Source of the DNA: Paracyclopina nana
Taxonomy: Eukaryota > Arthropoda > Copepoda > Cyclopoida > Cyclopettidae
Direction of reading: 5' to 3'
Length of the DNA stretch: 64,000 nucleotides
Assembly: GCA_019096065.1 (NCBI GenBank)
Contig: JAGUCH010000005.1
Coordinates: 248,001-312,000 of the forward strand
Shown here piece after piece: positions 1-11,800 of the stretch. A program made the translations under genes and the position numbers. The notes under the pieces were generated by a model that worked only from the letters and a program-made list of their open reading frames with translations, did not search any database and was not told the DNA's origin. The first letter of the stretch is position 1, and each line of letters begins with the position of its first letter.

Positions 1-63
1 TGTAAAGTAATCAAAGTGAGTTGTACATGGAAAACTAGGTAACACATGAATATTGAAACTAAG

Positions 64-3000
64 TGAATAAATATGCCTTCAACATGTCTGACCTCAACAT
101 CAGTCTGCACCAAGCAAAAGCAGCTTTAGCCCAGGTAAGTAAAATATGGATTTGTTCCAAGTGAAGGACTGTACAATATGTGTGTAACACAGATGAGCGA
201 GGGCTGTAAACTGAAAAAACTTACCAATACCAATACAAAATAGCCTAAGATACTATGAGAAGTGGCAAATGTAATAATACGAATAAATGTATCGATACAG
301 TTAGGTAAATACAACTCTGTAGTGGCACAATTATGTTTGACGCAAAGATATTTTCAAGAGTGTTGAAGTTTCTTAATTGATGGAGAGCAACTTTACACCC
401 TTCTGGTGATGTAAAGTTGTTTACATCTGTAAAGTAATCAAACTGAATTGTGGATGAGTAACTAGGTAACACATGAATATTGAAAAAGCAAGTGGATAAA
501 AGGACATGATGTTTTCAGAGGGCTTCGGATGACCTCGATGAGGCCACGGTGGAGGCCATTCAGTACTTGGTGGCTGAGTGCAATTATGGAGGCCGAATTA
601 CAGACACTCATGATCGAAGGCTTTTAGCCACTCTCCTTCAGAGACTGGTTAACCTACAGATGGCCACTCAAGAGGGCTACCAACTGGCCAACAAGGAAGA
701 CCTGTACCCAGTGCCTGGCCAACTCAGTAGGCAAAATATTGTGGAAAAGGTCAAAAGGATGAATGTGGTGCCTCACCCTGAAGGCTTGGGGCTGTCTGAA
801 AATTCAGCCATTGTCAGAGATTTGAGAGACTCTAAGAAATTGCTTCAAGGAGTTCTACTAACTCAGCCAGGATTAGCTGACCAGGTGAAATATTTTTCTA
901 AAATGGCTCTAAAGCATGATTAGACTATGTGTCATGATACAAACTACTTAGGGTCAATATTTGAATATCTGAATATTTCAGCAAGAAAATCACCAAAACA
1001 GATTTCCCTTTTGCTATGGAAAATGCCTTAGGACTTTGTTGTCAAAACAGAGTGAGAGTTGCATGACTTCAACAAATATTGACCATAAAAAGCTGGAGAG
1101 AAAAAGCCAGTTTTCGGGCTGCATTTTAGCAGAGAAAAATAAGCTCTTGTGCAAGTTGTTGTTGCATAATTTGCCTTTCTTGACACTTTTCGCCCACGAG
1201 TCTAGACATCTTGCAACAAATATGCAACAACGCCTTTGTATGTTTCACTGCTCCAATTGAAGAACCCGAGTGCAGTTTTTCAAGTCCGAGCAAAGTGAGG
1301 AACACATATCACAATTAATAATTGAGTAGATGCACATTATTTTATGTGATTTAAGTTGCATTCAGCTGCATGTTATGGCTGATACTTTGGCAAAATGTCG
1401 ATGTGGAAAACAAATAAAAATTGTGTCCAAGAGTGACATGATTATCTTTTGATTTGTAATTATGCTTTTTTTATCATCAAATGTGAACAGTCAAGTAAAA
1501 ATGGCTTGAATTTCCTTTTTTTGCTTGAAAGTATTTGGCCAAAATATTGCATGTTATTTGGTAAAAAAGGGCCTTTGAAACTCTGTTCACCCACTCCATA
1601 AAATGTTTCATTTTATATAAAGGAAATTCAAGCAAGTTTCCAAGACTTTTTCACATTTCGGTCAAAAACTAGCCTTGTTAGCAAATGCAAGAATAATCAT
1701 ATCACACTTGTAAGCAATATTTTTTCATTCCTCACATCGATATTTTTCCAAAAGGATCAACCATAACATGCAGCTGAAGGCATGCTAAAGGCCACAAAAT
1801 TTGCAGCGCTCTTTAATATCTTAGCAACAATAATCGCTCCTCACTTTGCTCGGGCTTGAAAATTTGCACTCGGGTTCTTTAATTGAAACAACGAAACTTA
1901 CAAGGGCATTGTTGCAAATTTGTTGCAATGTGCCTAGATGTGAGTGCGATTTTCTCCAAAATAGGCTGACTTGAGTGGGCCAGACAGTCGAGACTCGACC
2001 AAAGTCATGCTTCAAAGGGTACGCAAATTGAAGGAAAAGGTGCCCCAACTGTTTGACATTGAGGACATTGCTGAGAAATTCCCAGTGAGCTATGAGAACT
2101 CACTCAACAATGTTTTGAGGCTGGAAGTGAGCCGATACAACAAATTGCTGGAGCAAATCCACCTGTCTCTCAGCCAACTGGAGAAAGCCCTCAAGGGGGA
2201 GATTGTCATGTCAGCTGACCTGGAGATGACCTATGAGAGCCTGCTGTTCAGAAACGAGCTGGCAGACACGTGGAAAACAGCTGTTTTCTACACTGAGGCC
2301 AATTTGAGGGATTTCCTCAAGGATTTGTCAAAGAGATGTGATTTCTTCAAAAAGTGGATTGATGGCAGCATTCATAACAAGTATTGGCTCAAGGCTTTCT
2401 TCCTTCCTCAGGCTTTCTTGACTGCAGTCCAACTTAACTATGCTCGCAAGCTCAAAGAGGTACAATATTCTTTATACGTTCAGAACGGACATTTTGGCCA
2501 AATGTTTGTGAGATAAATCTTTGGAAAATGCTTGCAAGCACAACTTGATTTTCTGATATGGCTTTCTTAAGCCAATTTTGGTCATAGAAACGAGCAAACG
2601 TCAATCTAAATGTGCTTGTATTTGCTGCTTTTGCGTGTCATTTTGTCCATAATGTCGCAAATTATGCACAAAGATGAGATAAATCATAAAACATTGCTAG
2701 GAAAGGTTAATGCGAATTTATGTTGTGGCCTAATTAAGCCTATTTTTGCTTTAAAAAAATAGTGATACAATCAATAGAGAAACAGGCTTGAATTTGCTAT
2801 TTTTGCCCGACATTGAAAAATTACGAGCAAATACAAAGCAAACTTTCTTGGCTGTTTCCTACATTTCTTGGCCAAAATTGGCTTTATTAAGCAACAGCAG
2901 AAAATCATGTTGTACTTTTAAGCAATTTGACGGCATTTTTTTCATCAATGTTAAGCCAAAATGTACCTTTTCCAAAATCGCTTTATTTAAACAATTGTCA

Positions 3001-3591
3001 ATTATTTTTCTTATTGATATTTTGCCAAAATATCTACCATCAAATATATAGGGCCTTTTTAGCTGAACGGATTTTCACGGAACGGATTTTTACGGAACGG
3101 AATATAACGGAACGGATTTTTGCGGACACGGATTTCAACAGATTTACCATTATTATGGCCCTTATTTGTTGCAGGTGAATGTGAAGCAAGTTCGATTTCG
3201 CGTGCATTTGTTGCCATTCGATTCGCAAAAAGGCGGCCGAGGCCGAATTGAGCGGGCCGATGGAGGCTGCGTCATTTTCGGCCTCTATTTGGAGGGCGCT
3301 GGCTGGGACGAGGCCGAAAAAAAGCTGGTGGAGGCCAAGCCGAAAATTTTCCACGAGCCTTTACCTCAAGTGCTATTAGAGCCCACAGTGGACGAAATTG
3401 AGCCAGAGCAGTTTGGTAGACCATTTGTTTACCCTTGCCCAGTGTACAGAACTCAGCTGAGAAGTGGGGAAATTCTGCCCACTGGACATTCGACAAATTA
3501 CATTTTCCAGCTCGACCTGCCAACCGATCACCCACCAGAGCACTGGATTAACCGGGGAGTGGCAGCTGTTTTGGAACTATGTGACGAATAA
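64..3591 (+). CDS. Axonemal dynein heavy chain, C-terminal part (last four exons; 5' part outside window)
   Basis: C-terminal motor and tail-end region of a dynein heavy chain, the ATPase that slides doublet microtubules in cilia and flagella. Exons fit at about 64-134, 519-884, 1965-2459 and 3175-3591, all joined in phase 0. Landmarks in order: FNMSDLNIS, then AECNYGGRITDTHDRRLL (the near-invariant CNYGGR motif), LLQGVLLTQPG, EKALKGEIVMSADLE, FFLPQAFLTAVQLNYARK, FGLYLEGAGWDEAEKKLVEA, and the terminal TGHSTNY...HWINRGVAAVLELCDE. The GHSTNY plus HWxxRGVA ending and the VLLTQ segment suggest a single-headed inner-arm type (DNAH1/3/7/12-like), which is inference. The stop codon overlaps an AATAAA at 3587-3592. 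The first acceptor (AG at 62-63) has a poor pyrimidine tract, so that boundary is weak. Introns are filled by repeats and foldback DNA described separately. Confidence 0.9.
135..518. repeat. Interspersed intronic element filling a dynein intron (copy 1)
   Basis: The whole 384-bp intron resembles 12527-12960 in the pogo-like gene, including CAGATGAG..GAGGGCTG followed by GTGAAAAAACT-like sequence near the 5' end and AAAGTTGT..ACATCT..TAATCAAACTGA near the 3' end. The last part (421-480) also matches the first 72 bases of the window, so the preceding dynein intron appears to end with another copy. Identity is moderate and was judged by eye. In both complete copies the similarity begins close to the 5' splice site. 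Confidence 0.55.
1190..1945. repeat. Long foldback (inverted repeat) filling dynein intron 885-1964
   Basis: The segment 1195-1310 (CTAGACATCTTGCAACAAAT, GAACCCGAGTGCA, CCGAGCAAAGTGAGG) is the reverse complement of 1840-1945. The inner arm 1353-1430 (CAGCTGCATGTTATGG, TTTGGCAAAATGTCGATGTG) is the reverse complement of 1735-1788. The arms are imperfect. The element ends about 20 bp before the next exon. Confidence 0.75.
2500..2960. repeat. Foldback element in dynein intron 2460-3174
   Basis: The stretch around 2530-2600 (AACTTGATTTTCTG, GCCAATTTTGGTCA) is the imperfect reverse complement of about 2865-2945. No coding content was recognised. Just downstream, 3060-3140 carries short repeats of ACGGAACGGATTTT. 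Confidence 0.6.
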
Positions 3592-3617
3592 ATTACATTA
3601 TTAAACATTAGCCATTG

Positions 3618-3760
3618 GAGGGACAAAGTTTTTCGTTAGATGGCGCTTTCTGAGCAAGTATTTTTGGTAAACTGTCGAGAGTGCTTAACTTGTCACTTGA
3701 ATACGAGCGGCAATTTGATTGGCTGATTGAAGGAGCCAAGCTAGAAACATTTTGTTTCAT
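3618..3760. repeat. Duplicated non-coding segment A (second copy 4547-4670)
   Basis: TAGATGGCGCTTTCTGAGCA and the following GTAAACTGTCGAG, ACGAGCGGCAATTTGATTGG and GGAGCCAAGCTAGAAA recur at 4557-4665 with few differences. The two copies bracket the duplicated dynein exon and a MITE. I see no gene in it. Confidence 0.75.
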
Positions 3761-3843
3761 CAGCTTAAAGCTAGAAAATTGCATACGGTTATGTGGCTTG
3801 AAAGGCTGCTATTTTGTCTGTCGATTAGGTCATTTCAATGAAG

Positions 3844-4174
3844 TTTTGGCCTCTATTCAGAGGGCGCTGGCTGGGACGATGCCGAAAAAAAGCTGGTGGA
3901 GGCCAAGCCGGATATTTTCCACGAGCGTTTACCTCAAGTGCTATTAGTGCCCACAGTGGACGAAATTGAGCCAGAGCAGTTTGGTAAACGATTTGTTTAC
4001 CCTTGCTCAGTGTACAGAACTCAGCTGAGAAGTGGGGAAATTCTGCCCACTGGACATTCGACAAATTACATTTTCCAGCTCGACCTGCCAACCGATCACC
4101 CACCAGAGCACTGGATTAACCGGGGAGTGGCAGCTGTTTTGGAACTATGTGACGAATAAATTACATTATTAAAC
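3844..4174 (+). pseudogene. Partial duplicate of the last dynein exon
   Basis: This repeats 3277-3607 at roughly 97% identity by eye, including the stop codon, the overlapping AATAAA and about 16 bp of 3' flank. The dynein frame is open throughout (GLYSEGAGWDDAEKKLVEA to the terminal LELCDE) but is preceded by an in-frame TGA and lacks the first ~100 nt of the exon and a usable phase-0 acceptor, so it is probably not translated. About ten substitutions, mostly non-synonymous, lie in the 5' half; the last ~170 bp look identical to the parent. Confidence 0.8.
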
Positions 4175-4180
4175 TATTAT

Positions 4181-4545
4181 AGCTTGTTCTCATAAAACTC
4201 AGTAAAGCAAGGCACTTTGGAAGCTCATAACTCAGTAAGTATTGAGCCGATTGGAACCAAATTTGGAGGGATTCATAAGAGCGTATTGAAGAATCTTCAT
4301 GCCAATTTTCATCCGGATCGGAGGTCTCTAAGGAGGTGGCTGATTTTTCTCCTTTGCTTAACTGATTTGCCTCACTTTCAGTAAGGCGGCCTTTGCGTCC
4401 TCCAATCCGGATGAAAATTGGCATGAAGATTCTTCAATACGCCCTTATGAATTCCTCCAAATTTGGTTCCAGTCGGAGGATTAGATGCTGAGATATAAGC
4501 GCGCAAAGTGCCTTGCTTACCTCATAGAAATGTTTATGAGAACAA
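4181..4545. mobile_element. MITE family M1, copy 1 (terminal inverted repeat AGCTTGTTCTCATAAA)
   Basis: This ~365-bp imperfect palindrome begins AGCTTGTTCTCATAAA and ends TTTATGAGAACAA. The internal halves are mutually inverted: GAAGATTCTTCAATACG mirrors CGTATTGAAGAATCTTC, and CCAAATTTGG occurs in both halves. It is homologous to 19018-19395 and 53422-53805. The 3' end appears truncated where it meets segment A. It has no coding capacity. Confidence 0.85.
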
Positions 4546-4699
4546 AGTTTTACGCTAGATGGCGCTTTCTGAGCAAGTAGTTTTCGTAAACTGTCGAGTG
4601 TGCTTAACTTGTCACATGAATACGAGCGGCAATTTGATTGGCTGATTGAAGGAGCCAAGCTAGAAAAAGTTGGTCTCATCAACTAAAAGCTCAATTTCA

Positions 4700-5540
4700 T
4701 ATTTATATCTTATTTGAATGTGCGTATAAATTGCAGAATAATCCACTGTGAAATGCAAACTTATTCAAAATTGAATTTCGCGCACTAAAATAAAGTTACA
4801 GATCTAATTTTGCACTCAGTTGAATGAAGTTGAATCACTATAATATTTTGGTAAAAAGCACCCAGGAAAAGGCTCGTGCACAGTGGATTATTTGCACTGT
4901 TGGGCGCGCATAAACATTTGAGAATTTTAACTTTTTTTCAAAGCTGACTTTTTTCAGCCTTAAATAATGAAGAAATTCAGATTCCATGTGGAAAAAATAA
5001 TGCACTGTGCAAATTAATGGATCCTTTTTTGATAGCCAAAGGTAGCAGCTGTTTTTGGAAGCTTTTTGCCAAATGAAAGGCTTTGCTTCATCAATCTTCA
5101 AGTCTGGACTTGTCATAGGCCAAACTCAAGACGATTTCTAAAATAAGAGGAAGAGCCAAATAAAAAAAAAAGGAGGAAACTAAGGCAGAAAAAAAAATAA
5201 TTAAAAAGTTGGATATGAACTAATAAGTCAAATTTCACTTTGCACATTTATTTTTGAGCAAAAAAATCACTTTAATCTAACATTCTTTGGCAAAAAAACC
5301 CGTATTTTTAAGCTGAAAACAGCCCAAAATTTGAGCCATTTTAAATTGACCTCACAAACAATCAAAACTTGTTTTCCAACATTATTTTGCATAAACCACA
5401 AATGAAAATCATGGCTTTTTGGCAGCTTTTTAATGCAGGGAGCGTTAACTGAAAAAGGAATATAAATAATAGCTGTTTCTTTTTGAAATAACGCACCCCA
5501 ATACCGTAAAGATCTCAACTCTCTACTTTAATGGGGTAAA
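4700..5540. other. Intergenic stretch with CACAGTGGATTATT elements
   Basis: No gene is supported. Outward and inward copies of the CACAGTGGATTATT motif lie at about 4740, 4880 and 5001 (reverse). The pair 4878-5010 has the form of a ~130-bp inverted-terminal element. The rest is AT-rich and unassigned. Confidence 0.5.
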
Positions 5541-5831
5541 AATATGTCACTAAAACAATGATGCGCGCGGCCAATCTGAAAACAGCCACTGTGCACCAAA
5601 GAAACTCCATAAGTTGGTGAAAGTGAGAGAAGAAGCGCGCGCTTTCTTTGGCGCCAACTCCAGCCCCAATTCAGTGCACCAAACACAGTAGTGAAAGCAA
5701 CACGTTGGCTCTCATCTAAAAGCAGCCAAAAAGTGAGCAAATTTCACACTCTAAAAAAATTCCATCATTTTTAAGAGCTGTGTACACCCCACCAGCCAAA
5801 AATGGGACTGCGCAGAAAATAATGAAAATCT

Positions 5832-8800
5832 ATGATGAGAGAGGAAACCAGCAGCAAACTTTTGGTGGCCCGAAATCAAATTGAACTTTTGGAAGCTGAC
5901 CTTTGGACTTGGAGGGCCAAATGTAAAGAGTCTGGCAAAAAGATCCCCAAGAGGTTGGTCCAAGCCAGAGCCAAATGGGCTTTCCACAAACAAGGCATTC
6001 CAGAATTCAAGGTGATGACCAATAAAACTTTTTTATTCATTTTTTAAAGCTGAAGCAAATCATAGAAAGTCATTGATAAAATTATTTCATTTCAATGACA
6101 GAAAATTATTAAGTCACTTCAAAGAAAAAAAGCATTTAGGCAATTTAATAAAAAAACAAACATATTTTGTCACTTCAGTGAAAAAAGTATTCAGTCAATT
6201 CAATAAAAAACATATTTTGTCATTTCAGTAAAAACATTACTTATAGTCACTTCAATAAAGCAAATTATATTGTCATTTCAGTGAAAAAAATTTTTATCAC
6301 AAAAAAATAATTAGTCACCTCAATGAAAAAAAAAAGTATTTAGTCAATGCAATAAAAAACCATATTTTGTCTTTTCAATAAAACAAACTATTTTGTCATT
6401 TCAATAAAAAAATATTTTATATGATGGAAAGCAATTTTCGCATGTATAATTCAGTTTACCAATTCGTCTCAGTTCATATTACTACACATATATAAAAGCT
6501 CTGACGTTTAACTTTATCAAGTGACACACATTATAAAGTATTTTATAAGGTGTGTTGCTCTTCTGTTACAATGATATTAGCCCGGTTCCAACACGGGATA
6601 TCAGCATAGTGCAGTACTGTAAACCAGTTAAGTCAGGTCGAGCTGAGCGCGCGAGCCAGCTGTGACCTGACTATGCTAAAAAGTCAAGTTACGTCTCTTG
6701 ACTATGCTGATTTTCCTTGTTGGAACCGGGCTATAGTCCAAGAAGTAAATCCGATTGCAGAAAAAAGGAGAAAAAAGGCTCTACTGGGTAAAGGCACCAG
6801 GGGCAAAGGCATTATGATAAAAGGCTCCCTGATAAAAAGCACGCTGCTTAAAGGCATAGCGGGCAAAAGCAACACTGATAAAAGGCAACTTATCTAAAAT
6901 GGCACTAAAAGAAATGGTATCACAAAATTTGTCGATTTGTTAAAAATCTGACAGCAGAAATAGCATTCTAGAAAAAAGTTATAAAGAAAAGTTGTAGCCC
7001 TAGCAAAATGAAAATCACATGCAAAAATTCAGTTTATTTGGTTAACTGAAAACGGAGAAACATGGAAGTGTAATTAAAAAAAATGCCATGTATGGGGATC
7101 GAACCCTGAACGTCAGGATTAGGAATCCAGCGCTCTACTGACTGAGCCACTGAGAACAGTTAGAAATATTGCTGTTAGAATTCCTTTTTATTCTTCTTAT
7201 GAGCTGAGCTAAGCTTAGTAGAAGAGTAGAGTCTCTATCAGAGATACCAGACAAAACTTTATCTAACAGAACATTAAGCTCCAAAAAGTACCAAATTAAA
7301 AAAGCACAAATTTTTAATTATTGATTAACGCTTTCAACTACTCTTGCCCTACTGAGGGCCTCTCAACCCAAGCCTTCAAAGTAATGGATCAGATGCTAAG
7401 TCAAGATTGCATGGTCTGGTAACTTCATTAACATTTGAAAATTACTTTCCATCATATAAAATCGTATACAGTCTGTCCCGTAGATTTCTGTACACTTTGA
7501 AATCAAAAGTTTGTGTTAAAACTTCTGGAAATACTCGACACAATGGATACTGTTGGAAAGCTTGAAACTTAAGCCATCTTTTTTAGTTTTGAGATTTTTA
7601 AAAAGTATTAATTCAAATAGATTTAGACCTCAAAATTGATAGTTACTCCAAATTCACGCCCATTTTCACTGATTTTTTTGATGAAAAGTCACTTACACAA
7701 AAAAATTATTTATTCAATTTCACATAAAATTGGTTAAACATTTGATCTTCATAAACAAAAAATCCCAAAGATGTGATGTTTAAAACACTAATTTTGAAAC
7801 TTTTTTAGTAGGCAGTGGCCTTATTGTCTTTTTTTTTACTGAAAAATATCCTTTTGAATCATCCACCTTTCTGATGAGCCAGCACAGGCTGCAAGATTTT
7901 TTTTGATGAAAAAATGTCAAAAAAATAGCCAGGATTAGCTTAGCTGAAAATTTGGTCAATGATAGCCGATTTTGGCAAATTTGCTTTTTTGGGAGAAAAA
8001 TTAAGGGTACTTCAGGAAAATTAAGTTTTCTCATTTTTTTACTTTTAATTTCTTTTATCCATTGAAGCAAAAAAAGATGGCAAAAGATTCAAGCTTTCCA
8101 ATGATATCCATTGTGTCTAATATTTCCCGAATTTGTAACACAAACTTTTGATTTCAAAGTGTACAGAAATCTACGGGACAGACTGTATATATGTAAACTA
8201 ATTATAAAACAGGCTTACAAAATATCTGAGCTCATTTTGCAAAGTAAAAATCTCGTAGCATTACTTGGCTCTTGCAAGCTCGAGCCCGCAAAAATGCCAC
8301 TCGATTTTTACTTTACAAAATTTGCTCAGCGATTTTATTAGCTTGTTTTATAAATTGTTTACATATATAAATAGATATTTCAATTCAATTAAAAAGGAGG
8401 CAAGGCTACATTTTAAAAAGTTTTTTGGTTAGAAAGAAAAAGTCATTTTTTACAGCACGTCGAAATATTTTTTAAAAACTTAGACTAAGAAAATAAAAAT
8501 AGTATTTTAGATATAAAGAAGGGAAATTAAGCTAAAAGCTGACTTCACCCCTTCTTTTTTGGGCATTAAAAAGAGCAGCAAAAAAAAGGCATGCAATGAG
8601 CCATAAATGTAATTTGTTTTCCAGCTAACTAAAAGCCATTTTACCCACTCTTACCCACCTTTCACATGCAATTTTCCGGCGTGAAATATGCACTGTAAAC
8701 CATATATAGCAGAACATGGAAATGAAGAATTATTGCCTCGAGTACTGAGTAGCTTCCAGCTTCTGGTGGGGATTATATACTAGCATATAAAAATTTCTAA

Positions 8801-11800
8801 ATAAACACAGATTCACTTTTTGCTAATGGCAATTTCATGGCTGTTTGTCTCACACACTTTCAAATTGCTTTCCTCAGCCCATAAAATACAATGAAGCTAG
8901 TTTCGATGTGAGAAGAAACAGGAAATTGATAAAGGAGCTTTCTTCCACCATTCTTGGGTGATACCGTGCGCGCCCTAATTCAGAAACTTTTAAAAAAAGG
9001 ACTCGATTTTCAAAAAAATATTCTAAGACTTTTTTTTAAAGGATGCACATGACAAAATATGCTCCATAATTAACACAAAAATAGCTAAAATAGCAAAGGC
9101 ATAGAAGTGTTTTAAAAATACATGAAATACACAAAAATTTCAATTTTCAATTTGGGAACTTTAGTATATCACTGAAATTGAGCACATTTTGGCTAAAACA
9201 AAGTAAAAATAGTAAACTTAATACAACTCAATGACTAGCAATAGTCACTTAAAAATTTTATGGTATTTTCAAAAGTTCTGAATCAGGAGGGCGCACGGTA
9301 AAACTCTTGGTGACATTGTGTTGCAGCAAGGAATTTTCACCCTCACATCTGATTACTTTCAGGCATCTGATGGCTGGTATTGGAAGTGGTTGGCAAAGTG
9401 GAAAAAGAAAAGCTTAACAAATAATGACCAAAACATGCTGAGTAAGCATGCCATCAGGTTGTCCAACAGCATTTTTTGCCAATATCAAGCAGAAAACAAC
9501 CAATCAGCTCCAGAGGTACTTTCATTGCAAAACATGACATTTTTGGCTACAAGCAAAAAAGATGCAGCCCACCTCTTAACTATGAATACATAATTGGGGT
9601 ATATTTCAGTTAGAAGTTCGAGGTGGAAAGGAACTGTGGTATTTGAGTGGTGAAGCAAATTTTTTATTTTTAAAAAGAGTAAAAAGAAGCAACATTTTTA
9701 AGAAAAAAAAAACTTTTATACAAATAAAAATACTTTTTCACAAAAAATACTTTTTTACGAAAAATCTTTTTTACAAAAAAAATACTTTTTTACGAAAAAA
9801 ATACTTTTTTACGAAAAAAATACTTTTTCACGAAATAAAAATACTTTTTTCACGAAAATAAAATACTTTTTTACGAAAAAAAACTTTTTTTTAAAAAAAA
9901 AACTTATACTTTTTTACAAAAAAGTACTTAAACTTTTTTACAAAAAAATATTTAAACTTTTTTTTTAAAAAAAATACTTAAACTTTTTTACAAAAAAATA
10001 CTTAAACTGTTTTACAAAAAAATACTTAAACTTTTTTACCAAAAAAATACTTTTTAAAAAAATACTCTTTTACAAAGAAATACTTTTAAAAAAAATACTC
10101 TTTTACAAAGAAATACTTTTTTTTTTACAAAGAAATACTTTTTTTTTTTACAAAGAAATACTTTTTTTTAAAAAAAAACACATTTTTTATGGAATAAAAC
10201 CAAATTTTTTGAAAAAAAACCCATTAATAATATTCATCCACTTAGTATTTATCTACTCTATAAACATGGTTAATTTTCAACGTACCATATTTTTTCTGGC
10301 TATAAACATATTAAAAGCATCTATGTTTAATTTGAAGGTGGCCAGTTTTCCTGGCTGAAAAGCAATACCACATAACCAAGATCCATTACTTTCCTAGGCT
10401 GAGCAATGCACAAGGGAAGAAGAAGTAATGCAAATGGAGGAAAATTTGGATGCTTCATCATCTCAAGATAAGATAATGGCTCAAATAGTTTCACCACCAT
10501 CATTCCAAGATCAACCACCACAACATCTTAATAATAGCCCAGAAGAGTCCATGGTAATGTGACCTCATTTCTCTCTACCAAAGTTAGGTTAATACACACA
10601 CACACAGCAGAAGTTGAGATCAATAAAATGCAAATTTCTTCTCAGCTCCCATTTTACTTTTCATAATGAGCTCTCACATTGCAGCAAGTGAAATAAGGCA
10701 ATTGAAAAACTGAACTGAGTTTAGACATTCAATTTTGTGTGAATCAGATTTTGGTTAAGGCCACTTTTAGGGGAATTGTTTGATAAGGCCAAAAGCACTG
10801 TGATAGTGGATGGGGACAACATTAATGTATTAGTAGCCATTAAGCTAGTTAGACAGTCTAAAAGTGTACAGAGGTATTCACTTTGCCTGGAAAGCATCCA
10901 TGCATTATTGTTTTAGCGAGAAAAAGCTCTTTTAAGCTTCTTTCACCTAACTGAGTTCAAGCTGGCCTTTTTCTGTGTGTCAATTTTTGGCAAGTACACA
11001 CAGTCACTTTTTTGAGAGAGAAAAACAAAGTTTACTCAGATAAAAATACACAGATAACTAAGAGTTAACTTAGTTTACTTAGAATAAGCAGAGTTTACTG
11101 AGTGTAAACAGAGTTTACTGAGTGTAAACAGAGTTTACTGAGAGTAAACAGAGTTTACTGAGAGTAAACATAGTTTACTGAGAGCATAAATTAGTTTACT
11201 GAGTTTTAACAGAGTAAACAGAGTTTACTGAGAGCAAACAGAGTTTACTGAGAGCAAACAGAGTTACTGAGAGCAAACAGAGTTTACTGAGAGCATAAAT
11301 TAGTTTACTGAGAGCATAACTTAGTTTACTGAGTTTTAACAGAATAAACAGAGTTTACTGAGAGTAAACAGAGTTTACTGAGAGTAAACAGAGTTTACTG
11401 AGAGCATAACTTAGTTTACTGAGAGCATAACTTAGTTTACTGAGAGCATAAATTAGTTTACTGAGAGCATAACTTAGTTTACTGAGTTTTAACAGAATAA
11501 ACAGAGTTTACTGAGAGTAAACAGAGTTTACTGAGAGTAAACAGAGTTTACTGAGAGCATAACTTAGTTTACTGAGAGCATAACTTAGTTTACTGAGTTT
11601 TAACAGAGTAAACAGAGTTTACTGAGAGCATAACTTAGTTTACTGAGAGCATAACTTAGTTTAGTGAGTTGACCGAGAATAAACAGAGTTTACCGAGAGT
11701 AAACAGAGTTTACCGAGAGTAAACAGAGTTTACCGAGAGTAAACAGAGTTTACTGAGTGTAAAACCAAGTTTTAACTAGGAGCAAAATGTATTTAAGAAA

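Larger units (their letters stand above)
6415..7461. mobile_element. TIR element T1, copy 1, carrying a tRNA-like cassette
   Basis: The ends are a ~25-bp inverted repeat: TTTTATATGATGGAAAG at the left and CTTTCCATCATATAAAA at the right. Subterminal TATAATTCAGTTTACC near the left and GGTAACTTCATTAA near the right are shared with the element at 45488-46062. It contains a nested MITE (6580-6731) and a tRNA-like sequence (7083-7160). No transposase frame was seen. Confidence 0.75.
5832..9515 (+). other. Exons 1-2: first CENP-B-type helix-turn-helix
   Basis: Exon 1 ends ...VQARAKWAFHKQGIPEFK and exon 2 begins ASDGWYWKWLAKW, rebuilding across a 3.35-kb intron the CENP-B/Tc5-type signature FKASxGWxxxF that precedes the DDE domain in pogo relatives. 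The joint is phase 0 (AAG|GTGATG donor; TTTCAG acceptor at 9362). The intron is packed with transposable elements. Confidence 0.75.

Noticed and set aside
3844..4174. A second functional dynein terminal exon
   Set aside because: It lacks the 5' ~100 nt and an in-frame acceptor, and an in-frame TGA precedes the homologous part. Kept as a duplicate/pseudogene.
7083..7160. A functional tRNA-Arg gene
   Set aside because: A and B boxes are good, but the acceptor stem does not pair, the T-stem is partial and the anticodon stem has a mismatch. Recorded as a tRNA-derived cassette.
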